A stretch of 64,000 nt of DNA from Thermodesulfobacteriota bacterium. Its GTDB lineage: Bacteria > Desulfobacterota_D > UBA1144 > Nemesobacterales > CSP1-2. Positions 55,780-63,889 of the stretch are shown in pieces. How positions within the stretch are numbered: position 1 is the first letter of the stretch; each line of letters starts with the position of its first letter. Both the position numbers and the translations under genes were made by a program. Where the stretch lies: contig DATMAT010000063.1 in NCBI GenBank assembly GCA_035559815.1, positions 78,343-142,342 on the forward strand. Direction: 5' to 3'. The notes beneath the pieces were generated by a model, which saw nothing but the letters and a program-made list of their open reading frames with translations, was not told the DNA's origin and ran no database searches.

Positions 55780-58700
55780 TTAATTCGTGATGTAGTCTTC
55801 TCTCCCGATCACCCCGCGTATCTTTTTGCCCAATTCCTCGATGCTATACGGCTTGTTGACGACTCCCATAAACCCGTATTTCTGGAAATCTGATATTACC
55901 GGGTCGTTTGAATATCCGCTCGAGACTATCGCTTTTATTCCCGGGTCTAGGTCCAAAAGCCTATTTATAGTCTCCCTGCCCCCCATTCCGCCGGGTACTG
56001 TAAGGTCCAATATGACCAAATCGAAAGGCTCGTTCATCTCCTTGGCTTTACGATATAGCTCTACAGCTTCACCGCCCTCTTTTGCCAACTCTACTTCATA
56101 TCCGATATGGCTTATTATTTCTGCAGCTACCTTTCTTATTATCTCGTCGTCGTCCATCACTAGTATTTTTGCCTTGTTACCGTATGGTGCTTTTTCGGTC
56201 GAGCCTTCCGGTATTATCTCCTCTTCTAGCGGTATGGCCTCCTCGGTTGCCGGCAGATAGACGTAAACCTTTGTTCCTGCCCCCAGTTTGGACTCCACGC
56301 CGATGTACCCGTCGTGGTTCCGGACTATGGAGTATGCCGTGGCCAAGCCCAGCCCGCTTCCCTTATGCTTTGTGGTGAAATATGGGTCGAAGACCCGGGA
56401 GAGATTCTCTTCTGATATCCCTACTCCCTCATCTTCTATGGTTATCTTCACATATCTGCCTTCCCTTACCGGGAGTTCACTCCCCGATACCATGGTAAAA
56501 TTCTCCGCAGTTACCTTTATTATCCCTCCGTCATCCATAGCCTGCTGGGCGTTTATCACCAGGTTGTATATGACCTGGCTTATCTGCCTTTCGTCTATTT
56601 CTGCCGACCATAGGTCTTCAGGCAGATAGAATTCAGTCTTCACGTTGGAGCCCCTGAGTGCAAAGCTGGTCGAGACTTTCAGAAGTTCCTTCACGGATGT
56701 TACTTTTCTAGTAGAAGTCCCACCCGTTGAAAAGGTGATGAGCTGTTTGGTCAAGTGCGCGGCCTTGAAGCACGATCTTTCTGCTTCAGTTAGTCTTTTA
56801 TAGATCTTATCGCTGGGATTGACATACATCTTGGCAAGGGAGACGTTTCCCAGAATACCGGTCAGGATGTTATTGAAATCGTGCGCTATACCCTCGGCAA
56901 GCGTGCTCAAGGATTCTATCTTCTGGTTTTTAAGTAGTTCTTCATCTATTTTCTTCCGTTCGGTTATGTCCCGAAATACCAGTACCACGCCGATAATTTT
57001 CCCTTCTTTATCTCGAATGGGAGAGCTGCTGGCGGAGACGAATTTCTCTTCCTTATTCCGGGTTATAAGTACCGTATCCTTATTGAGCCCCCCAGTCCAG
57101 CCTGTTTTTATCGTCTTGTCTACCGGATTCTCAGAGAGCTTGCGCGTCCTCTTATTTATTATCAAAAAAATCCCTTCTACGGACTTATTAAGGGCCTCCT
57201 CTTTGTTCCATCCGGTGATCTCTTCGGCGACTTTATTCATTATAACAATCTTTCCTCTTGTATCGGTGACTATTAGCCCGTCTGCAATTGACTGCAGGAT
57301 CACCGATAAGCGCTCCTTCTCCTGGGAAAAGGCATCTTCTATAACCTTCCGGTTGGTAATGTCCTCTACAACCGCTAAGCCGCCCATGATTTCTCCATCA
57401 TTACCGCGTAGAGGGGATAGAGACATCGATAGCCACAACTTTGAGGCCGTGTTTGCTTCAAAGATAGCTTCAAACCGGGATGACTCTCCCTCGAATATCC
57501 TATTCATTTCAGGGGGCGAGCTTAGCCCTTCTAGGTTCCGCATATCAAGTCCTATTATCTTTTCCTGGGGATAGTGAATAATCTCCGACAGCCGTTCGTT
57601 GCAGTGGGTTATCTTGAATTCTTTATCGAAAAGTAGAAGCCCAATGGGTGACTGATTGAACGACATACGGTAGCGCTCTTCCGATTGCCTTAGAGCCTCG
57701 GCCCATTCCGCGTCGTCGATCGCTATTTCTAATTGTTTGGATATGGCCTCGAGAAGTTTTAGCTCTTCTCCGTTGAAGGCGTTCTCCCTTGTGGAATGAA
57801 CATTAATGCAACCGATGACCGTTCCCCTTGAGGAAATGGGTAGAGATATAAGGCTTTTTGCTTCCAGCTCTTTTCTTTCGGTATTGGAAAACATTTCCTG
57901 TTCCAGGTCGGCAAGATATAGAGCCTTTCCCTCTATAATAGTTTTCCAGGTAGTGTCTTTGGGATAGGTAATTCTGCTCATTCTTTCCAAGGAAGAATCG
58001 GGGTAACCTTTATGAGCCTTAAGGACGGCGTCTTGCCCCTCGACCAGGAAAATTGCCACATAATCCGCATTGTCCAGGCTATTACTGATGACCTCTACGG
58101 TACTCTCCAAAACCTTTTCTACTTTCACCGACTTATGGATGCTGTGGGTTATGGCACTGATGAGGGTTTGGTATTTATTCTTTCTGGACAATTCAGCAAA
58201 GTGTTGCCTGAAAACCTCTTCGGCTCGAATACGTTCGTTCATCTCGAGTTGCAAAGCGTCTTTAGCCTCTTCAAGCTCCGCGGATAATTCTTGAAGCCGT
58301 CTTTTCAGTTCTTCGTGTTCTCTAAATAGTTCATCGCTCGAATGATTTGATTCGGCAAACTTGGGCAGTACTATAAAAAATCCGGTCACATCGCCTTTCT
58401 CGTCCTTAGTCGATAGGGCTCTATATCTCATCTCTTTCTCCAGGCCGTCAGATCTGGTGAGTACGGCATGATTGAGTTTCCCGCCGTTCGCTTCATTATC
58501 ATCGACCAGGGATGTAAGGTAGCCATCGCCTATATCCCGGCCCATTTGGTCACGGAACTGGAATATCTCTCCCAGATTTTTGCCGATGATGTCTTTCTTG
58601 TTCCCTCCGATCATCGATGCAGCGACAGCATTGACGAGAGTTATATACCCTCCTTTATCGCTTACGATCACTCCGTCCTCCAGAATCTCGAGCATGGACG

Positions 58701-59109
58701 CAAGCTGCATTTGGCTCTCGTTTAATTTACGCACCATGCGGTGTTTATAGATTGCCGTCTCTATGGCCGTGTGCAGCTCCCTTTTCTGGAAAGGCTTGAG
58801 GAGGTAACCGAATGGCTCTTCTATGTTTGCCCGCTTTAAAGTCTTGGTGTCGGTATAGCCGGTAAGATATATAACCGGGATATCAAAAATGGTGCGGATT
58901 CGCTCAGCCGCCTCGATGCCGTCCATTTCTCCCTTGAGCACAATATCCATCAGCACCAGGTCGGGCTTGAGCTCTCCTGTTTTTTGAATAGCATCCTCAC
59001 CCGAGGATACCACTGCCGGGACGTCGTATCCCAGGTTATTAAGGGTGAACTTTATATACTGAGCCAGGTTTTCTTCATCCTCGACGACTAATACTTTTTC
59101 GGTGGACAT
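55780..59109 (-). CDS. Hybrid sensor histidine kinase (REC-PAS-GAF-PAS-PAS-HisKA-HATPase-REC)
   Basis: 1109 residues from ATG 59109 (AGGAGAG upstream). Order: receiver with Asp55 (1-125), PAS (140-250), coiled coil (260-310), GAF (about 330-465), PAS (475-590), PAS (600-720), HisKA with His743 in EGIAHDFNN, ATPase with N box NLVINAQQAM, DEGVGI and GSGLGLA (840-955), and a C-terminal receiver with Asp1035 (980-1105). No transmembrane segment is present, so it is a cytosolic multi-input kinase with a receiver at both ends. It probably phosphorelays between its receivers or to a separate regulator. The REC-SWIM protein on the same strand is an obvious candidate partner. Confidence 0.92.
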   Translation of the reverse strand: MSTEKVLVVEDEENLAQYIKFTLNNLGYDVPAVVSSGEDAIQKTGELKPDLVLMDIVLKGEMDGIEAAERIRTIFDIPVIYLTGYTDTKTLKRANIEEPFGYLLKPFQKRELHTAIETAIYKHRMVRKLNESQMQLASMLEILEDGVIVSDKGGYITLVNAVAASMIGGNKKDIIGKNLGEIFQFRDQMGRDIGDGYLTSLVDDNEANGGKLNHAVLTRSDGLEKEMRYRALSTKDEKGDVTGFFIVLPKFAESNHSSDELFREHEELKRRLQELSAELEEAKDALQLEMNERIRAEEVFRQHFAELSRKNKYQTLISAITHSIHKSVKVEKVLESTVEVISNSLDNADYVAIFLVEGQDAVLKAHKGYPDSSLERMSRITYPKDTTWKTIIEGKALYLADLEQEMFSNTERKELEAKSLISLPISSRGTVIGCINVHSTRENAFNGEELKLLEAISKQLEIAIDDAEWAEALRQSEERYRMSFNQSPIGLLLFDKEFKITHCNERLSEIIHYPQEKIIGLDMRNLEGLSSPPEMNRIFEGESSRFEAIFEANTASKLWLSMSLSPLRGNDGEIMGGLAVVEDITNRKVIEDAFSQEKERLSVILQSIADGLIVTDTRGKIVIMNKVAEEITGWNKEEALNKSVEGIFLIINKRTRKLSENPVDKTIKTGWTGGLNKDTVLITRNKEEKFVSASSSPIRDKEGKIIGVVLVFRDITERKKIDEELLKNQKIESLSTLAEGIAHDFNNILTGILGNVSLAKMYVNPSDKIYKRLTEAERSCFKAAHLTKQLITFSTGGTSTRKVTSVKELLKVSTSFALRGSNVKTEFYLPEDLWSAEIDERQISQVIYNLVINAQQAMDDGGIIKVTAENFTMVSGSELPVREGRYVKITIEDEGVGISEENLSRVFDPYFTTKHKGSGLGLATAYSIVRNHDGYIGVESKLGAGTKVYVYLPATEEAIPLEEEIIPEGSTEKAPYGNKAKILVMDDDEIIRKVAAEIISHIGYEVELAKEGGEAVELYRKAKEMNEPFDLVILDLTVPGGMGGRETINRLLDLDPGIKAIVSSGYSNDPVISDFQKYGFMGVVNKPYSIEELGKKIRGVIGREDYITN

Positions 59110-59339
59110 TTCGTTATCTCTCCTGCTTGCTCCTATGGCGTAATTCAAACTCCGGGTTAAATGTTGGCAAAAACGATGCCACATTCTCTATAATTAATCC
59201 GCCTTAATCACTACCTTTTTAGGCTAAATTTAAAATAGTCTTGCCTAGGGCATTAAAAACTTAACAAAATTTGTCAAATATTCCTTAAATTGAGAATGTC
59301 TATATTCGGTTAGTGGGGCAAGCTAAGGGCTCAAGGAAG

Positions 59340-59993
59340 TTAGTTGTTCCTCTCCCTTAGTAGGTGAAAAACCAGCACTATAACGTGCTTACACACCTCA
59401 CCCTTCTGAAAGCTATCCCTACAGCCGCAGGTCTGGGCTCTTGGAGAGAGTGTAACCGGGAAATCGCTGCCTTCACTGGTGGTTACATACGCTTTGATTA
59501 GGTCTTCTTTTTCATCTATTATTTCTACTTTTGGAGTCTTGAAGGAAAATTCCTTTATGGCTTTCCCTATGGTCGCCTCCTTAGCACCGAGGAAAAAATG
59601 TAAGAGGTCGATTTTAGTGGATTCCGGTCGATTAACCATGGATTCAAAGGAATCCTTTACGGTCTGAATCAGTTGCTGGTTTGAGAAAGGTTTCTCCAGT
59701 AATCTATTACCGGTTGACCTCATGAAATCATTCGCGGCCGACGTGACGAATATGATTCTTTTGGCCAGGTCCTGGTTCAGTTCTTTTACCCGGAGATAGA
59801 ATTCGTCTCCCATCATTCTTGGCATTGTAAAGTCAGAGATTATCACCTCGTAGCCATCGTGGTTAATCATCTCCAATCCTTCTACACCGTCTCTGGCGAT
59901 TTCTACATTGAATCCCTCTCCCTCTAAAATCGCCTTTTCTAGATTGGCTACGGTTTCGTCATCCTCTACGATGAGAATCCTTTTAGTGCACAT
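59340..59993 (-). CDS. Response regulator with C-terminal SWIM zinc finger
   Basis: 217 residues. The receiver domain (1-118) has Asp11/Asp12, phosphoacceptor Asp54 (ISDFTMPRMMG), Thr84 and Lys101, all conserved. The C-terminal part holds a SWIM-type zinc motif: Cys189, Cys191, then Cys201 and His203 (CxC-x9-CxH). SWIM domains bind nucleic acid or protein. This is not a common response-regulator output. It lies 230 bases upstream of the hybrid kinase on the same strand, so the two could act together. The pairing is inference. Confidence 0.85.
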   Translation of the reverse strand: MCTKRILIVEDDETVANLEKAILEGEGFNVEIARDGVEGLEMINHDGYEVIISDFTMPRMMGDEFYLRVKELNQDLAKRIIFVTSAANDFMRSTGNRLLEKPFSNQQLIQTVKDSFESMVNRPESTKIDLLHFFLGAKEATIGKAIKEFSFKTPKVEIIDEKEDLIKAYVTTSEGSDFPVTLSPRAQTCGCRDSFQKGEVCKHVIVLVFHLLRERNN

Positions 59994-60125
59994 TATCTCC
60001 TCCCCTGAGCAAGAGATATTCTAACCGAATTATCCCCTGCCCTGTCTAGTGAGTTCAATTCAAACCGAGTTATTAATCGACTCAAAACTTAACATAATAT
60101 ACCAAAAATAAATAGAGATATTATT

Positions 60126-60185
60126 AGACCTTGGGCTGGAATACAATTACGCCCGAAGGAATACCGCATTAACCGGGCTAGGTCT
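60126..60185 (+). other. Candidate structured leader upstream of the M23 gene
   Basis: Within the 505-base gene-free stretch 59994-60498, AGACCT (60126-60131) is the exact inverse of AGGTCT (60180-60185). GCCC (60151-60154) can pair either with GGGC at 60133-60136 or with GGGC at 60175-60178, giving two exclusive hairpins. A T-run (60205-60210) follows. The rest of the stretch shows no gene or clear promoter. An attenuator-like role is speculative. Confidence 0.3.
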
Positions 60186-60498
60186 CTTAAACAATCAGCT
60201 TATCTTTTTTGGGCTCCTGTCGAGCATTCGGCTTAGGTCCATATATTACCAAACTAAAGTCTTATGCATTTTGTCTGCACCGCGAAAAAACTCCCTGAGT
60301 CATTTATCGGTACCGTAAAAGGGGATAATTACCATACTTAGGCCGTGTTCCGTACTTTTTCTCCGGCTATTGCACTTTCCGAGGGAATTAGGCATTATGG
60401 ATGCGGCTTTTTACTTTCGCCCGTAGTTCTAAATCCAAAAGAAGTAACTTTCTCGGCAGAGTTACTACCAAATAACCGATTTCTTGAAGGAGGGTGCT

Positions 60499-61329
60499 AT
60501 GGAAAAGGAGCGCATGACCATTCTGATGGTTACCCCGAATAGAAAGGACGTAAGATCGATCACCGTGAGGCTCTTTCAGGTGAAGATAGCCTTTTTTACT
60601 TTGATAGGGTTAACCTTACTCTCTATGACTTCTTTTATGACCAGCTATATCTTTTACAAGAAAGCAAGCCAGAAAAAAGAGCTTTCAAAACGGCTTGTAA
60701 TCGAGATTGACTTTTTAAGCCGGAATTTGGACGAAAGCGAACTCGCAAAGAAGGAGTTAGAGGAAAAATTTATGGAGATAGAGGGAAAACTTATAGAGAT
60801 GCAAGAGCTCTTGGCCAAGAAGGGAATAAAAAGGGAATTATCAGTCGGCGGTAGCTATATAGCGGCTGATGGGTTGAATTTGTCCTACGTCGATTTTATA
60901 GACGATGATATTGACGATTTATTTGACGTGATGGCAAATTTCCCGGTGGGCGAACCCTTGTCTGGAGAGGTCAACTCTACTTACGGCTATCGAAAAGACC
61001 CATTTAACCATAGGTTGGCTTTTCATTCAGGTATCGATATAGAAGCCAAGCCTGGACAAGCCGTAATTACCACTGCGGATGGGGTGGTGGGCCATGCCGA
61101 CTGGAAAAAGGGCTACGGGAAAACGGTTATTGTTAAGCATAAAGATGGGTATGAAACGCTCTATGGGCATCTATCGGAGATAGAGGTAAAGAAAGGACAA
61201 GAGGTTAAATCCGGGGATATAATTGGTTATGCCGGCTCTACTGGGAGGTCTACAGGTACACATGTACACTACGAGGTGATAAGAAACGGCAAAAATTTAA
61301 ACCCGGAGAAATATTTGTCCTTGAGGTAG
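60499..61329 (+). CDS. M23-family peptidoglycan endopeptidase, membrane-anchored
   Basis: 276 residues. A basic N-terminus leads to one membrane helix (FQVKIAFFTLIGLTLLSMTS, about residues 28-47). Then comes a coiled coil (60-115), and from residue 165 the LytM/M23 domain: FHSGIDIEAKPGQAV and HVHYEVIRNGKNLNPEKYL. The zinc ligands are His and Asp of HSGID and His of HVH. It likely cuts peptide bonds in peptidoglycan from the periplasmic side. ATG 60499 follows GAAGGAGG. It is followed after 6 bases by bactofilin, a common pairing for cell-shape control. Confidence 0.92.
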   Translation: MEKERMTILMVTPNRKDVRSITVRLFQVKIAFFTLIGLTLLSMTSFMTSYIFYKKASQKKELSKRLVIEIDFLSRNLDESELAKKELEEKFMEIEGKLIEMQELLAKKGIKRELSVGGSYIAADGLNLSYVDFIDDDIDDLFDVMANFPVGEPLSGEVNSTYGYRKDPFNHRLAFHSGIDIEAKPGQAVITTADGVVGHADWKKGYGKTVIVKHKDGYETLYGHLSEIEVKKGQEVKSGDIIGYAGSTGRSTGTHVHYEVIRNGKNLNPEKYLSLR

Positions 61330-61335
61330 CAGAAA

Positions 61336-61755
61336 ATGTTTGGAAAGGATAAGAACATGAAAAATGCCACTACCAAATCAAACGAGATTACTACCTTGAT
61401 AGGCGAAGGCTGCTTATTCGAGGGAGATATCACCTCTCCTTCATCCACCAGGGTGGACGGGAATGTAGTAGGAAACATCAAGGGAAAAGGAAGTCTTATT
61501 ATCGGGGATAAGGGGGTGGTTTCGGGCGAGGTCAGGGCGAGCGAGGTCATAGTGTATGGGAAAGTAGAGGGTAACGTCGAGTCGGAGAGAATGGAGATTA
61601 AAAAAGGCGGAAGCGTTTACGGGGATGTATCTACTAAATCCCTGATTATAGAAGACGGCGGAACTTACAACGGAAAGTGTGCTATGGAGGCGTCTTCGAA
61701 AATCAGGTTAGGGGCCAATTCTAAGGCCGAGCTGGAATCTACCCAGGCAAACTAA
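61336..61755 (+). CDS. Bactofilin (polymer-forming cytoskeletal protein)
   Basis: 139 residues. A short N-terminus leads into the repetitive beta-helix typical of bactofilins: EGCLFEGDITSPSSTRVDGN, GNIKGKGSLIIGDKGVVSGE, VIVYGKVEGNVESERMEI, GSVYGDVSTKSLIIEDGG. Gly-rich turns recur about every 17-18 residues. Bactofilins polymerise without nucleotide at the inner membrane and often recruit M23 peptidases such as the gene just upstream (6-base gap). The pair probably shapes the cell wall locally. Confidence 0.94.
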   Translation: MFGKDKNMKNATTKSNEITTLIGEGCLFEGDITSPSSTRVDGNVVGNIKGKGSLIIGDKGVVSGEVRASEVIVYGKVEGNVESERMEIKKGGSVYGDVSTKSLIIEDGGTYNGKCAMEASSKIRLGANSKAELESTQAN

Positions 61756-61884
61756 ATAAAGCTTAAGCCCTTTATTGTCACAAAAAAGGCGTCAGAATTA
61801 ACCCAAGCCCAAATATTCCTAGGACGGCCTAAAAGCCGAGTTTACAGAATCTATCGAAAGGGTGTTTAGTCAATTACAGTTATA

Positions 61885-61980
61885 ATAAAAAAATAAGTGG
61901 GAATGTCCCCGCTCCGGGGAACATTCCCACCATCTTAAAGGAGGATGGAGGATGATTTATAAGTGCTAAATTTAACTTTT
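61885..61980 (-). ncRNA. Candidate small RNA with tandem anti-Shine-Dalgarno motifs and intrinsic terminator
   Basis: On the minus strand, RNA starting near 61980 would carry two tandem copies of AUCCUCC (complement of 61940-61953), complementary to ribosome binding sites. It ends with a very strong hairpin: GTGGGAATGT and ACATTCCCAC arms (61897-61930) around CCCCG-GAG-CGGGG with one bulge. U-rich UUAUUUUUUUAUUAU follows (complement of 61882-61896). A matching promoter lies at 61987-62015. No minus-strand gene is near that would need the terminator. About 95 nucleotides long. No known RNA family is recognised. Confidence 0.6.
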
Positions 61981-61986
61981 AATATA

Positions 61987-62015
61987 AAAATAAAGTATTC
62001 TACTTAAATTGTCAA
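61987..62015 (-). promoter_or_regulatory. Promoter for the candidate small RNA
   Basis: On the minus strand TTGACA (62015-62010), exactly 17 bases, TATTTT (61992-61987). The -35 is perfect, the -10 matches in 4 of 6. It points at the hairpin-terminated small RNA and at no protein gene. Most of the 510-base gap 61756-62265 is otherwise unremarkable AT-rich sequence. Confidence 0.55.
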
Positions 62016-62162
62016 GAGGAATTTTTTATATTCGAAAAATTCTTTCAAGTTTAGGTTTGATGAGAGTGATTATCTTCTAAAAATTTTAATAGTCAGACCG
62101 GCCGAGTCAAATCGCCAGTTTTTAGGTATCTTAAACCTGCATCTTTTTGCTATTAGGCCAGC

Positions 62163-62190
62163 TTGAAGCTTGAACCTTCCGTGATATAAT
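62163..62190 (+). promoter_or_regulatory. Extended -10 promoter for the tRNA gene
   Basis: TTGAAG (62163-62168), 16 bases, TATAAT (62185-62190) with TGA just before it (62182-62184), an extended -10. It lies 76 bases before the tRNA. Confidence 0.5.
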
Positions 62191-62265
62191 CTCCACTACT
62201 AGTACTTAATGTATTTCACCCCAAGATTTTAAAATTTTAAGCTATGTACTAAACAGGCGAAATTC

Positions 62266-62337
62266 GGCGGCGTAGCTCAGAGGTAGAGCAGGGCTCTCAT
62301 AAGGCCTTTGTCGGGGGTTCGATTCCCTCCGCCGCCA
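62266..62337 (+). tRNA. tRNA with CAU anticodon (tRNA-Met, possibly tRNA-Ile2)
   Basis: 72 bases. The acceptor GGCGGCG pairs exactly with CGCCGCC. The D-arm is GCTC-N7-GAGC, the anticodon arm GGGCT-CTCATAA-GGCCT (anticodon CAT at 62298-62300), the variable loop 5 bases, the T-arm GGGGG-TTCGATT-CCCTC, and the discriminator A. CCA is not encoded. The acceptor does not look like an initiator tRNA. CAU also occurs in the lysidine-modified tRNA-Ile, which cannot be told apart here with certainty. Confidence 0.95.
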
Positions 62338-62349
62338 TTCTTATTTGCA

Positions 62350-62371
62350 GATATCTTAAACAAGATATTTT
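62350..62371 (+). terminator. AT-rich intrinsic terminator after the tRNA
   Basis: ATATCTT (62351-62357), loop AAAC, AAGATAT (62362-62368), then TTT. A weak stem but well placed 13 bases past the tRNA. Confidence 0.45.
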
Positions 62372-62449
62372 AAAGAAATTTAAAGCAGTATTGCAATAAC
62401 TACTAGAAACTGACCTTAAGCGTGTAATAATAGCAGAAGAAAAAATTTA

Positions 62450-62478
62450 TTGACGAAATTGCCTGTTTGTAATACAAT
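62450..62478 (+). promoter_or_regulatory. Promoter for the small basic protein and HAD phosphatase
   Basis: TTGACG (62450-62455), exactly 17 bases, TACAAT (62473-62478). Five of six bases match consensus in each hexamer. It lies about 30 bases before the 62509 start codon. Confidence 0.7.
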
Positions 62479-62508
62479 CCACATTCAAAACTGTAAGGAG
62501 GGTTATCT

Positions 62509-62694
62509 ATGCCTAAAACATCTCTTGTGAAAGCATCTGTAAAGGCCTCCTCTAGGAAAGTTTCTGCTAGAACAATAAGTGTAGTAACCCCTAAAATGTT
62601 GAATTCAATCACAAGAAAACTTATTAGTTTAACAATCCAAATTGACAAATCTAGAGCTAAGCAGGCCGCTAATCATTCCAAGCAAGATGAATAA
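62509..62694 (+). CDS. Small basic protein (61 residues), unknown
   Basis: MPKTSLVKASVKASSRKVSA opens a Lys/Arg/Ser-rich protein with a net positive charge; the C-terminal half (MLNSITRKLISLTIQIDKSR) could form an amphipathic helix. No family is recognised. A strong promoter and AAGGAGG support real expression. It is AT-rich like the HAD gene that follows it after 102 bases. It could bind nucleic acid or be a small toxin or peptide substrate. None of these is shown. Confidence 0.6.
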   Translation: MPKTSLVKASVKASSRKVSARTISVVTPKMLNSITRKLISLTIQIDKSRAKQAANHSKQDE

Positions 62695-62796
62695 TCATTC
62701 AGTTTGATATTTTATCGAATCGAAGTCTGATATTTGAGTTCTAGGTCATTCAATCCAAGCGGAATTTAATTGATCATGGTGAAGGGCATTTGTTAG

Positions 62797-63660
62797 ATGT
62801 GCTCAACATTGGCATTAATCTTTGACTTTGATGACACTCTTGCTCCTGATACAACATCCTCGCTTCTGCAGGAATATGGCATTAACCCAAACGTTTTTTG
62901 GAAGAAAGAAGTAAAAAAGTTAGTTCTATCTGGATATGATCCTGCGCACGCATATCTTAATCTTTTAATTAAGAATATAGGAAAAGATAAACCTTTCGGT
63001 GAATTAACAAACGGAGATCTTGCTGATTTTGGTAAAAATAAGATAAATAAGCTTTTTTATTCTGGGCTACCAAAACTTTTCGAAGACCTTACTAAAATTG
63101 CCAAACGTACAGGAATGGAAATTAAGTTCTTCGTGATTTCGGGTGGCTTGCAAGAAATAATTGAGGGTTGTGGCATTATCCAAGATTATTTTACAGCTGT
63201 ATATGGATGCCAACTAGCTGGGGATAAAGATAGTGGCATTCTAAAGTATATTAAAAGATGCGTGACCTTTACAGAAAAAACACGATATCTTTTTGAAATA
63301 AATAAAGGGATAGATCCAAAGGATACTATTAAAAACCCATATTTGGTGAATAAGAATATTCCGGAAAAAAGTCGACCGATCCCTTTTAAAAATATGATAT
63401 ACGTTGGTGATGGGCTTACGGATATACCCTGTTTTAGTTTAATAAAAAATAATGGTGGTTTGCCTTTTGGAGTATTTGATCCTGCTAAGAAAAAATCAGC
63501 AAAGACTGCTTTAATTCAATTTTTGAAAACTTCTAGGGTTATAAGTAGTCATAGCCCAAAATACGGGAAAAAAGATGAACTAGGATCGTTTATTAGAGCC
63601 GCTGTAGCTGAAAGGTGCGCTCAAGTGAAACTCAAAAGAGTTCAAGCTGAATCTGAATAA
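62797..63660 (+). CDS. HAD-superfamily phosphatase, AT-rich accessory gene
   Basis: 287 residues. HAD motif I is FDFDDTLAPD (Asp10, Asp12). Motif II-like sequence is FFVISGGLQEII, and motif IV is YVGDGLTDIPCF. The cap domain between them is helical. The C-terminal 40 residues are basic and extra to the core. Small-molecule or phosphoserine-type phosphatase activity is likely, but the substrate is unknown. The stretch is much richer in A+T than the core genes and its codons reflect this, suggesting acquisition. It probably shares the promoter at 62450 with the small basic protein. Confidence 0.8.
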   Translation: MCSTLALIFDFDDTLAPDTTSSLLQEYGINPNVFWKKEVKKLVLSGYDPAHAYLNLLIKNIGKDKPFGELTNGDLADFGKNKINKLFYSGLPKLFEDLTKIAKRTGMEIKFFVISGGLQEIIEGCGIIQDYFTAVYGCQLAGDKDSGILKYIKRCVTFTEKTRYLFEINKGIDPKDTIKNPYLVNKNIPEKSRPIPFKNMIYVGDGLTDIPCFSLIKNNGGLPFGVFDPAKKKSAKTALIQFLKTSRVISSHSPKYGKKDELGSFIRAAVAERCAQVKLKRVQAESE

Positions 63661-63760
63661 TGAAAGTTTTTGCTTTACAGTAGGGATTAAAATCGTTCAA
63701 CCCAATCGTTTAACCAAACATATACCTCATTTCATTCTTTTTACCAATATCACTGTGCAA

Positions 63761-63811
63761 AAGTCTTAAGCAGAAATAAGACTTGACATAAAAGCCGATA
63801 AATTATATAAA
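63761..63811 (+). promoter_or_regulatory. Promoter with overlapping dyad operator for the gene at the right edge
   Basis: TTGACA (63783-63788), exactly 17 bases, TATAAA (63806-63811). AAGTCTTA (63761-63768) and TAAGACTT (63777-63784) are exact inverses 8 bases apart, the right half running into the -35. A dimeric regulator is suggested. Confidence 0.65.
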
Positions 63812-63889
63812 GCATATACAGATAGGCCTAGGATAATAGTTCCTAAAGTATTTGAGCCACGGAGTTGGTAATTAAGGAGGTACGGAGAG

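Noticed and set aside
57000..58300. Several open frames on the plus strand inside the hybrid kinase
   Set aside because: They are antisense shadows of a convincing 1109-residue protein.
61897..61930. Strong hairpin taken as the bactofilin terminator
   Set aside because: It lies about 140 bases after the stop, and the T-run is on the minus-strand side only, so it fits a minus-strand transcript better.
61954..61971. Five-codon open frame (ATG ATT TAT AAG TGC TAA) behind GGAGG on the plus strand
   Set aside because: Too short to support, and the GGAGG pair is better explained as the complement of the small RNA's CCUCC units.
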